A stretch of DNA of 5,786 nt. Source: Flavobacteriaceae bacterium UBA5079. GTDB taxonomy: Bacteria; Bacteroidota; Bacteroidia; Flavobacteriales; Flavobacteriaceae. The notes beneath the pieces were generated by a model. That model ran no database searches. It was given only the letters and a program-made list of their open reading frames with translations, and was not told the DNA's origin. The position numbers and the translations under genes were made by a program. Within the stretch, counting starts at the first letter, position 1. Each line of letters starts with the position of its first letter. Of this stretch, positions 1-5,786 are shown one piece after another. The stretch spans positions 14,008-19,793 of the forward strand of contig DIAL01000128.1 of the NCBI GenBank assembly GCA_002414705.1, written 5' to 3'.

Positions 1-1
1 G

Positions 2-1606
2 ATTTCAAAGGAAGCATTTGCGCTTAGAACAAAATCTGCTAAGAAAGAAATAGATTTATATTGTTTGGAATGCCGTCAGCAGCTTAATATATCTGGGAGC
101 AAAAAGGATAACTTGCATTTTAAACATTACCCAAAAGCAGATCCCTGTATTCTTAAAGATTCTAAATTTAGCAATGAAGAATTAAAAGTTCTTTCCAAAA
201 TTTACCGCTCAAAAGAAAGTGCAAGACATAAAAGTCTCAAGCGAGCAATTGGTGAGAAATTAACGAGGTTATCTAACGTAGATAATATATTTATTGACGA
301 TAGATTTATTAAGGATGATAGAGAAAAAAGAAAACCAGACGTTTATTGCGAATATGGAACAATCAAAATAGTTTTTGAGATACAGTTGTCAGACTTGTCA
401 TTAAAATATATAATTGACAGACACGAGTTTTACCAAAGAAATGATATCTCTCTTATTTGGATATTAGATGATTTCAATATCAACGGTCAAAAGCAAATGG
501 AACGCGATATTAAATATTTAACCGAGTATCAAAACTTCTTTGCTCTCGATGAGTCCTCTGAATCGTTTAGACTCAGTTGCACTTATAAATATGTCCATTT
601 AATTGAGCCTAACCAAGTGCGCACAAAATGGATCACAAAATCAATTGCACTTTCTCAATTGAAGTTTGATACAGAAACGAAACAAGCATACTTTTATGAT
701 TATGGAGTGAAATTTAATCAAATGGAACTATTGAAAGATAGACGTATTGAGAAGTTAAAAATTAAAAAAATAGAAGCAGACAGAATAGCTAAAGAACAAA
801 AGTCTCAAAATAAAGTTGAATGCCTTATTGATGAAATTAAAAGTGAATGGAAAGCTAAATTTCCCAACTTAAAAAAGGCTGAACTGATTATACAAGATCT
901 TGATGAATACGAACAAGGCTTATTTAAAAAATCAGATTTGTTTAACTCTAATGATAATGAGTCTCGAATTCATCTTTATTTCAAAAAAGCAAAATCGAAA
1001 CACTATAATTTTCTAGCGTTTATACTCAACTCTCAATGTATTGAATATGCCTTAAATGAGTTGTCAGTTGATGGAAAAACTTTGATTCAAACTTTATTTG
1101 AGAACAAATATTTAGAGCATAAAGAAAATTGGATAATGAAAATTGCCATTGCTGGATATAAGTTTCAATTAATGGATTTTGAATTATTTGATAAGCTATA
1201 CCTTAAAAAGCCAAATATTGAAGCATTGATATTACTTTGCAAACTAAGTGAATCTATTGTAAACCCTCATTTTAAAGCAACCCTTTTCGAGCATCAAAAA
1301 CTTATTTGCACAATGGAAAGTGCTAAGCAAAATCAAATTGTAGGTTTTGGCTGGAATCAATCGCAATGGATAGCGTTTGCAAATAATGCAATTGATTCTT
1401 ATTCAGAATATTGGAATCATATTGAAAGTGCTTTTAAAGCTTATAATATTTGGGATAACTTACACAAAAAAGATAGTAAAGGAACTTTCAAAAGAAAGTT
1501 AGAAAATCATTATGATTCCACTCCTACATATAACAAAAAGTATGATTATTTACTAAGCTTTCTATATCCAGAAGCTGTTAAAGACCCTAACCAATCCTTT
1601 TTTTAA
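2..1606 (+). CDS. CoiA-like / DUF6035-type PD-(D/E)XK nuclease, 5' end outside window
   Basis: The frame is open from base 2, so the gene starts left of the window; 534 residues are visible, numbered here from the codon at base 2. The TTG at 65 would be a poor start because it falls inside the zinc knuckle: C21 and C24 (YCLEC) pair with H39 and H42 (HFKH), the arrangement seen at the N-terminus of CoiA-like proteins. A nuclease core follows: H76 and K80 in a helix, D113 (KPDV), then E126 and Q128 (FEIQLS), and a 'DRHEFYQR...IWIL' strand near 139-155. This is the ExQ variant of PD-(D/E)XK. Residues about 241-283 are Lys/Glu-rich and probably coiled coil; the remaining 250 residues match nothing I recognise. 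CoiA proper works in DNA uptake, but the long C-terminal extension and the neighbouring nuclease gene suggest an accessory or defence role instead (inference). No signal peptide is visible in the part seen. The family call is fairly sure; the biological role is unknown. Confidence 0.75.
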   Translation: MSKEAFALRTKSAKKEIDLYCLECRQQLNISGSKKDNLHFKHYPKADPCILKDSKFSNEELKVLSKIYRSKESARHKSLKRAIGEKLTRLSNVDNIFIDDRFIKDDREKRKPDVYCEYGTIKIVFEIQLSDLSLKYIIDRHEFYQRNDISLIWILDDFNINGQKQMERDIKYLTEYQNFFALDESSESFRLSCTYKYVHLIEPNQVRTKWITKSIALSQLKFDTETKQAYFYDYGVKFNQMELLKDRRIEKLKIKKIEADRIAKEQKSQNKVECLIDEIKSEWKAKFPNLKKAELIIQDLDEYEQGLFKKSDLFNSNDNESRIHLYFKKAKSKHYNFLAFILNSQCIEYALNELSVDGKTLIQTLFENKYLEHKENWIMKIAIAGYKFQLMDFELFDKLYLKKPNIEALILLCKLSESIVNPHFKATLFEHQKLICTMESAKQNQIVGFGWNQSQWIAFANNAIDSYSEYWNHIESAFKAYNIWDNLHKKDSKGTFKRKLENHYDSTPTYNKKYDYLLSFLYPEAVKDPNQSFF

Positions 1607-1662
1607 GCTCAATTAAATAACATACTTATTCCGTTATTTGTGGAATTAAAACTTATTAATAT
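1607..1662 (+). promoter_or_regulatory. short intergenic region with a 7-bp inverted repeat
   Basis: This gap separates the two + strand genes. AAATAAC at 1615-1621 and GTTATTT at 1633-1639 form a perfect 7-bp inverted repeat with an 11-base loop. A second, overlapping 5-bp repeat pairs ATTCC (1628-1632) with GGAAT (1642-1646). The stems contain almost no G-C pairs and no T-run follows, so this is not a convincing terminator. It could be an operator or promoter-proximal palindrome, or chance in AT-rich DNA. I see no good Bacteroidota -7 element (TAnnTTTG). Confidence 0.2.
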
Positions 1663-2634
1663 ATGAATACGAGTATGAAGATATTCCAACTATTAGAATA
1701 CAAAGATTTTTATGGCGAAGAAAAATCTTTAAATGATGCAATTAAATTAATTGAAGGTATCCCTTCGGTTACATTATTAAACTATATATCAGGCTTTATG
1801 GTGCACAGTTATTTACACGATAATGACGATAATACTGGTAAAATACAATTTGAATTGGTAAGTAGTTTATTGAATAAGTGTTCTGAAAGAACAAGACAGT
1901 TATGGGTTAAAATAGTTACAAAATTCGAAGACGGAACTATTGATCCTATTTTTGTTTGGGGTCTTTCAAATCTGCATTTTTACGATTTGATTTTTACTAA
2001 TTATAATAATCTTATTTCACGTGATCTTGAAACAAGTGAGGCAAAAAATGTTTTTGATGCTTATTTAATTATAAACCAATTAGTAAATACACAAACAACT
2101 GTTGAGGAAGAAATTGATTTTGATAATAAAAATGAAGATGAAATACGAGATTTTGTTGTGGCAAAATTGATGTATCAACGTGACTATATGTCTTCTTTAG
2201 ACTTTAGAAATCAAGTCGAAAGAGGAGATGCTTTTTTCAATTATATCAAAGCACATAAGAAATACGCAGAATTTGGTGTAAAATATCTTTTAAATAAAGG
2301 CGTCTCAAATTTCGAAGAAATGTTCAGAACTTTGCTAGTAATATTTACGCAATCATTCGGAAATGGATCGAATGTAGAACGACGTCAATTAATTGATTTG
2401 TCAGAATCTGTTAAACATAATTTCATTAACCTTGATTTTATAAAATCTCTGTGCATTAATAATTATATCAATAGCTACAAAAGAGATGTTAGTTTTCTTT
2501 CGATTAGAAATCGCTTTTTATATCAAGTGAGCCAACACAAATTTCTTCTTTTAAACATAAATTTCTTGTATGATCATTTTTTTAATTCACACGTTTTTGC
2601 ATTCCATAATTATATAAAAAAAGAAACAAGGTAA
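1663..2634 (+). CDS. hypothetical helical protein, probable N-terminal part of a split nuclease protein
   Basis: A 323-residue reading frame starts at ATG 1663, with an in-frame TAA just upstream at 1657-1659; a second ATG at 1675 is an equally possible start. I do not recognise a named domain. The protein looks mostly alpha-helical and cytoplasmic, with many aromatic residues, an acidic stretch at about residues 147-163, and no signal peptide or membrane segment. Its last 40 residues resemble the stretch just before the nuclease domain in larger proteins. The TAA at 2632-2634 is followed in the same frame by 11 further sense codons and then the next ORF, so this is probably the front portion of a 562-residue protein cut by a nonsense codon. 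It lies 56 bases after the CoiA-like gene on the same strand, so the two may be co-transcribed. The existence of the reading frame is clear; its function is unknown. Confidence 0.7.
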   Translation: MNTSMKIFQLLEYKDFYGEEKSLNDAIKLIEGIPSVTLLNYISGFMVHSYLHDNDDNTGKIQFELVSSLLNKCSERTRQLWVKIVTKFEDGTIDPIFVWGLSNLHFYDLIFTNYNNLISRDLETSEAKNVFDAYLIINQLVNTQTTVEEEIDFDNKNEDEIRDFVVAKLMYQRDYMSSLDFRNQVERGDAFFNYIKAHKKYAEFGVKYLLNKGVSNFEEMFRTLLVIFTQSFGNGSNVERRQLIDLSESVKHNFINLDFIKSLCINNYINSYKRDVSFLSIRNRFLYQVSQHKFLLLNINFLYDHFFNSHVFAFHNYIKKETR

Positions 2635-2667
2635 TCGGATTTTCTAAGTGTAAAAGCTAAAGAATTT

Positions 2668-3351
2668 ATGGAAGAAATTTATCTACCCAAAGTGCTTAAG
2701 GAATGTTTTCCAAATGATATTGCCTTTTTCAGTAACGAATTAGAGGGTAATGACAATACAGAGCTATGCTACGGCTACATTCGAAGACAAAATAAACTGT
2801 GTCTTATAGAGTTCAAGGATATTTTACTCAACGCAAGTATCAAAAATAGTACCAGTATTGACGACATTAAAAAAGAACTTGATATTAAATTTAAATCTAA
2901 TCAAAAAGGAAAGCCAAAAGGTGTAACTCAACTTGCTAGTGCTATTAAAAAACTGGAACAAGGTTATGATGAAATTGATAAAGGTTTCACTTCTGTAAAT
3001 AATCCAGAAATTTATCCAATTATAGTTTATACAGACAACAGCTTTGGTCAAGAAGGTTTAAATGCTATATATCGCAAAGAACTGAATCATCAATTAGCAG
3101 AATTCAATCTTAAAAATTTAATAATTCAAGATTTAGTCTTTATAAATCTTAATTTTTTTGAAATGAGGTCTCATTATTTTAATAATAACAGCTTAGATTT
3201 TTATGATATGTTAGATAAATATCTTGAGTATATAAAAAGTAGTAAAAATAGACTAACGAATTTTGAAGTATTTGGCAGACATTATACAAACGAAAATAAC
3301 ATTGTTGATCTTCCAGAGCCTGAGGTATTTTCTAAATATGTTTTAAAATAA
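2668..3351 (+). CDS. PD-(D/E)XK-like nuclease domain protein, probable C-terminal part of the split gene
   Basis: This 227-residue product starts at ATG 2668, but the same frame is open back to 2635, so the start is only the first ATG after the upstream stop. The N-terminal helix (EEIYLPKVLKECF) and the motif 'KLCLIEFKD' (E48, K50) match a PD-(D/E)XK nuclease fold. A Lys-rich region follows, then 'KGVTQLASAIKKL' around residues 84-96, whose Q88-L89 helix is common in this superfamily. The aspartate expected 12-13 residues before E48 is absent: the positions hold C34 and Y35, with E32 the nearest acid. The rest is a mixed alpha/beta domain ending in an acidic tail. Activity is doubtful if E32 cannot substitute. 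The gene ends only 5 bases from the stop of the opposing ATPase gene. A standalone protein of this size is possible, but a decayed C-terminal fragment fits better. Confidence 0.65.
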   Translation: MEEIYLPKVLKECFPNDIAFFSNELEGNDNTELCYGYIRRQNKLCLIEFKDILLNASIKNSTSIDDIKKELDIKFKSNQKGKPKGVTQLASAIKKLEQGYDEIDKGFTSVNNPEIYPIIVYTDNSFGQEGLNAIYRKELNHQLAEFNLKNLIIQDLVFINLNFFEMRSHYFNNNSLDFYDMLDKYLEYIKSSKNRLTNFEVFGRHYTNENNIVDLPEPEVFSKYVLK

Positions 3352-3356
3352 CAAAG
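3352..3356. other. 5-base convergent junction between opposing transcription units
   Basis: The + strand nuclease fragment stops at 3351 and the - strand ATPase stops at 3357, leaving five bases. No hairpin with a T-run is visible on either strand near the junction, so transcripts probably run into each other's 3' ends. Sampled GC is lower to the left than to the right, consistent with pieces of different origin meeting here. Confidence 0.5.
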
Positions 3357-4307
3357 TCACCCAATCCGTCTCTTAAACTCAACAATAAAAGCCTGCTTCA
3401 TCCCGCTACTTTTATAAGAATTTAGAAACCCTTCAAGATTGATTTCAGTCTTGATGTGTTCTGCTTTCTCCTTAGTCATTGCAATGAAGTAACTGTGTAA
3501 AGAATCTTTTAGTGTTTTACCATTAGGCATCTTACGATAGGTTTTTCCAAACTCATCTTTCATTCCTGTTTCTCGCTTCATTTCAAGCTCATAGGCACGT
3601 TCAAAGTTGAGCATTGTTCGTAATGTCATAATATCTTCAGTATCGTCATCGCCAGCTTCTTTTCCCTCATATTTTAAAATAGACTTACGGATAGTCAAGC
3701 AGATATCGACAACTGCTGGATAAACGAGCTGACGTTCTAATGTTTCATTAAAACCAATACGGTAAATACAACCACTAAAACGGTCTAACAATGACGCATC
3801 TTGTTTATTGTTACCTACGTAGTTTCCACTTGCACCTTTCCCAATAACATTACCAGTAGCAATACACCCAAAGTTTCTGTGTTTTTTGATTGGCTCATTA
3901 TTTCCATTGAAGATAATGGCATCTTCACGAGCACTTTTTGCTAATGCGTCGTTTAATAATCCTGCTGTGTTGGCATCAAGTTTTGGCATTTCGTCCAGGA
4001 TTAAAACTTTGCCATCGCGCCAAGCTTCGATAAGTGCGCCTTCTTTGTAACCAGAAATAGTCTGTCCACCTTTAATATCAATAGGCGATGTCCATTGATT
4101 GCAGTTTACAATAGTAAATGGTAGTTCTTGACCATCATTTTCTGCTCGTCCCTTTATGGCGTAGGCTACTTTTTCTCCAATAGTGGTTTTTCCTGTTCCG
4201 GCACTTCCAACTAAATAGGGATTGTTACCGACACTCAAATCATCCATTATTTTCATAAACTGAGGGATCTGCTGTACTTCTGGAATATCTAATTTTCTAT
4301 TCTTCAT
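3357..4307 (-). CDS. AAA+ ATPase, CobS/MoxR type
   Basis: Complete at 316 residues, starting at ATG 4307, two bases after the stop of the 70-residue gene. Visible AAA+ motifs are Walker A GSAGTGKT (34-41, K40), Walker B VLILDE (101-106, catalytic E106), sensor-1 ATGN (150-153) and the arginine-finger region LLDRF (R176). The pre-Walker-B stretch 'SPIDIKGG...YKEGALIEAW' (74-96) and the 'TGN...GNYVGNNKQDASLLDRF' region (151-177) are typical of the CobS/MoxR branch, whose members remodel protein complexes, often with a VWA-domain partner. The C-terminal part (about 225-316) is helical and Lys-rich. No VWA partner follows, because this is the last gene of its operon. It is unlikely to serve cobalamin synthesis in this setting; phage and conjugative-element homologues are common, and a DNA- or complex-remodelling role in a mobile element is inferred. 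All catalytic residues appear intact. Confidence 0.85.
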   Translation of the reverse strand: MKNRKLDIPEVQQIPQFMKIMDDLSVGNNPYLVGSAGTGKTTIGEKVAYAIKGRAENDGQELPFTIVNCNQWTSPIDIKGGQTISGYKEGALIEAWRDGKVLILDEMPKLDANTAGLLNDALAKSAREDAIIFNGNNEPIKKHRNFGCIATGNVIGKGASGNYVGNNKQDASLLDRFSGCIYRIGFNETLERQLVYPAVVDICLTIRKSILKYEGKEAGDDDTEDIMTLRTMLNFERAYELEMKRETGMKDEFGKTYRKMPNGKTLKDSLHSYFIAMTKEKAEHIKTEINLEGFLNSYKSSGMKQAFIVEFKRRIG

Positions 4308-4309
4308 TC

Positions 4310-4522
4310 TTAACGTCTTTGTGATTTTTTGAAAAGTTTATCTGCTGCATCATTGGCTTCTTTCTTGGTTGAATAAATAGCTTCAATAGCACTCGCATCC
4401 ATACCACGTTTGAACTTGTTTTTGAGTTCTTGCATTGTTGTTGGGTTTCCGCCAAAGATTCCTTTTCGAGTATTGTAAGTTGCTTTGTAAACTACATACA
4501 TTTTATTGGGATTCACTTTCAT
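4310..4522 (-). CDS. small basic hypothetical protein (70 residues)
   Basis: The ATG at 4522 directly follows the TAG stop of the upstream gene (4525-4523) with no intervening base, and its TAA ends two bases before the ATPase start. This spacing strongly supports a real, translationally coupled gene despite its size. The product is Lys/Arg-rich (MKVNPNK..., C-terminus KKSQRR). It has a short aromatic strand (MYVVYKATY, residues 8-16), a Gly/Asn turn (about 24-27), and a C-terminal helix with an alternating Ala/Lys face (KKEANDAADKLFKK, 53-66). That suggests a compact beta-alpha fold that might bind nucleic acid or a partner protein. No cysteines, membrane segment or signal peptide are seen. 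I do not recognise the family. An adaptor between the large upstream protein and the ATPase is possible but speculative. Confidence 0.7.
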   Translation of the reverse strand: MKVNPNKMYVVYKATYNTRKGIFGGNPTTMQELKNKFKRGMDASAIEAIYSTKKEANDAADKLFKKSQRR

Positions 4523-5785
4523 CTATTTTAAGGCTATTTGTAGTTGGTTAATCAATTCATCAATCAATGAAATTTGAGCAATGGTATCTTCATAAAAAAC
4601 ACGACCTAATTCCTGTGCAGTATAAGTTCCAAAGACAAATTCAGCATTCCCATCTTCGTGTAGATTATTCAAAATAAAATAACCCATAGTTTCAATCGCT
4701 TCGTGAAGTGGTAAGTCTCGTACTTCATCAACAACAGCGTTGAAGTCTTCTTTTATTCCTGTCTGAAGAATTACAGTTTTCCAATCTTGGTAAGGCTCTT
4801 CTACATTTTTAAATATGGGAATCAACGAGTAATTATACTTCTCTTTATCGGTTAATGGTCGATTGTAAATAACCGTTCCGAATTGATATTCTGCATTTGG
4901 CTCTTCGTAACTTACAAAGCCAATAGTAGGATTACTACCTTGACCATAAGCACGACCTAGTTGATATTTAAAGTTTCCTTTTTTCTGTTTGGTTTGTGCT
5001 TTCCAATCGGTTTCATTTTCAATTTCCCAATCTTCCAATTCACGAGCTTTTCCCAAATACTGAACTTGAAATGCATCCAATCGATTCAGAAATGCTTGTA
5101 AGTTTTCAATGTGTAACGCACCTGTCATATCTCCAGCATTCTGAACAAAGTCGGGCAATTCATCTTGCGATTGTCCAGATTCTCGTCTTAACAGCTTGCG
5201 CAACTTTTCATCAATAATGGCTGGATAGAGATCCTTTTTGTTCAGATATACCTGATAATAATTATCACTAATCCGCTTTGCGCGAAAACTTAACTTATGA
5301 TCTGCAAAAAAGTCGTCAAGGTCTAATTTACTGATGATAGGGTAGGCTTCTGAAATAGGTAATAAGGCTGTATCTGCTTCGCCTTCTTTACCAAAATCCC
5401 TGTGAAGTAAAATCCCATTCTTAATCGTTCCTTCTTTAGTATTGTATTTTATTAGTTTGTTTTGTGTTCCAATTTGACCAGAAGCACCAACAATATTTTC
5501 AGTCAAAATATGTCTGCGTTCTCGTTTAGATGATGCTTTTTTAATGAGTTCATTCCATTCTAAATTAACCATTTGCACATCTGCATCTGTAATGTCTCGA
5601 CTTTCTGTAAACACCTGGCTAATGAAACTTTGCTCGGCAGGCTGTAAACTATAAGTTAGAATCTTACGGGAATCCGTAACGCCAAATTTTAAACTGATAT
5701 TACTTAATGTGTATGGATTCTTTCCAGATTTACCAATACTCACGCCAAGGAAAATTCCCCAAGAAGGATTAATGGTTGTGCCAAT
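4523..5785 (-). CDS. C-terminal part of a large mobile-element protein, 5' end outside window
   Basis: The frame stays open past the GTG at 5743 to the right edge (at least 14 more codons, including NPSWGIFLG), so that GTG is probably internal and the protein starts outside the window; 420 residues are visible. No signal peptide, transmembrane segment or P-loop is present in the visible part. Notable stretches, numbered from the edge: GVSIGKSGKNPYTLS (14-28), a Lys/Arg-rich helix then 'LTENIVGASGQ' (94-104), 'LIKYNTKEGTIKNGILLHRDFG' (111-132), a polar charged segment (about 198-212), and 'NRPLTDKEKYNYSLIPI' (308-324). The 'T.NI..A...LI.Y....G....GILL.R.F' pattern reminds me of the region after the helicase in strawberry-notch-like or polyvalent proteins of phages and ICEs. 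That link is tentative, from memory of family style. It heads a tight three-gene operon with the 70-residue protein and the AAA+ ATPase. Confidence 0.75.
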   Translation of the reverse strand: MGTTINPSWGIFLGVSIGKSGKNPYTLSNISLKFGVTDSRKILTYSLQPAEQSFISQVFTESRDITDADVQMVNLEWNELIKKASSKRERRHILTENIVGASGQIGTQNKLIKYNTKEGTIKNGILLHRDFGKEGEADTALLPISEAYPIISKLDLDDFFADHKLSFRAKRISDNYYQVYLNKKDLYPAIIDEKLRKLLRRESGQSQDELPDFVQNAGDMTGALHIENLQAFLNRLDAFQVQYLGKARELEDWEIENETDWKAQTKQKKGNFKYQLGRAYGQGSNPTIGFVSYEEPNAEYQFGTVIYNRPLTDKEKYNYSLIPIFKNVEEPYQDWKTVILQTGIKEDFNAVVDEVRDLPLHEAIETMGYFILNNLHEDGNAEFVFGTYTAQELGRVFYEDTIAQISLIDELINQLQIALK

Positions 5786-5786
5786 A

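Larger units (their letters stand above)
1663..3351 (+). pseudogene. candidate single ~562-residue nuclease gene interrupted by one in-frame TAA
   Basis: Both ORFs lie in the same reading frame, and the only stop between 1663 and 3348 is TAA at 2632-2634. The codons after it (2635-2667) read SDFLSVKAKEF and run smoothly into MEEIYLPKVL. Such a 'FLS.KAKEF..E' helix is what one expects at the entry to a restriction-like nuclease domain, so the segment looks like real protein and not untranslated spacer. One substitution (for example TTA, CAA, AAA or GAA to TAA) would explain the break. Other explanations are a sequencing error, stop readthrough, or two genuine co-translated subunits. I favour a nonsense mutation, but the sequence alone does not decide. 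Confidence 0.55.

Noticed and set aside
65..67. TTG as the start of the CoiA-like gene
   Set aside because: The frame is open to the left edge and the residues before the TTG include the first cysteine of the zinc knuckle.
1579..1606. Possible terminator around the T-run at the end of the first gene
   Set aside because: The T-run lies inside the coding sequence and only a 4-6 base A/T-rich stem can be drawn, too weak for an intrinsic terminator.
2824..3051. 75-residue open frame on the - strand
   Set aside because: It lies fully antisense within the nuclease fragment, is rich in Phe/Ile/Asn as expected from the reverse of an AT-rich gene, and has no neighbours on its strand.
3357..4307. Naming the ATPase cobS
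   Set aside because: The motifs fit the CobS/MoxR branch, but no cobalamin genes or VWA partner are nearby and the operon looks like a mobile element.
4996..5217. 73-residue open frame on the + strand
   Set aside because: It is antisense within the large mobile-element gene, whose frame is open throughout and has the coherent protein-like composition; this one does not.
5741..5743. GTG as the start of the large - strand gene
   Set aside because: Fourteen further sense codons lead to the right edge and read as continuous protein (NPSWGIFLG), so the start is most likely outside the window.

Overview
The window looks like an accessory (mobile or integrated-element) region of a Bacteroidota genome, most likely Flavobacteriia. 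The DNA is AT-rich: sample 60-base rows run about 25-38% GC. Intergenic gaps are tiny, Shine-Dalgarno sequences are not obvious, and the protein families are ones I associate with Flavobacteriia. The assignment rests on style and composition, with no marker gene to confirm it. No tRNA, rRNA, CRISPR array, insertion sequence or transposase is visible, and no stretch over 300 bases lacks a gene.

Left half (1-3351, + strand): two nuclease-type genes in tandem. The first runs in from the left edge, so its start is outside the window. It has the layout of CoiA-like/DUF6035 proteins: an N-terminal CxxC...HxxH zinc-binding knuckle, a PD-(D/E)XK nuclease core of the ExQ type, a coiled coil and a long unassigned C-terminal region. 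After 56 bases comes a second reading frame that is open from 1663 to 3351 except for a single in-frame TAA at 2632-2634. The piece before the stop is a 323-residue helical protein of unknown function. The piece after it carries a PD-(D/E)XK-like core (E-F-K). The two pieces read naturally as one protein of about 562 residues broken by a nonsense codon. The nuclease core also lacks the expected aspartate, a second sign of decay or divergence.

Right half (3357-5786, - strand): three tightly packed genes, read right to left. They are the C-terminal part of a large protein entering from the right edge (possibly the tail of a phage/ICE-type polyvalent or strawberry-notch-like protein), a basic 70-residue protein starting directly after its stop codon, and a complete CobS/MoxR-type AAA+ ATPase two bases further on. 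Spacings of 0 and 2 bases point to one translationally coupled operon.

The two halves converge with only 5 bases between stop codons and no visible terminator hairpin. In sampled rows the left half is lower in GC (25-28%) than the right half (33-38%). My reading is that the left half is defence-type cargo placed next to a maintenance or replication operon of a mobile element. That is inference from context, not something the sequence proves.
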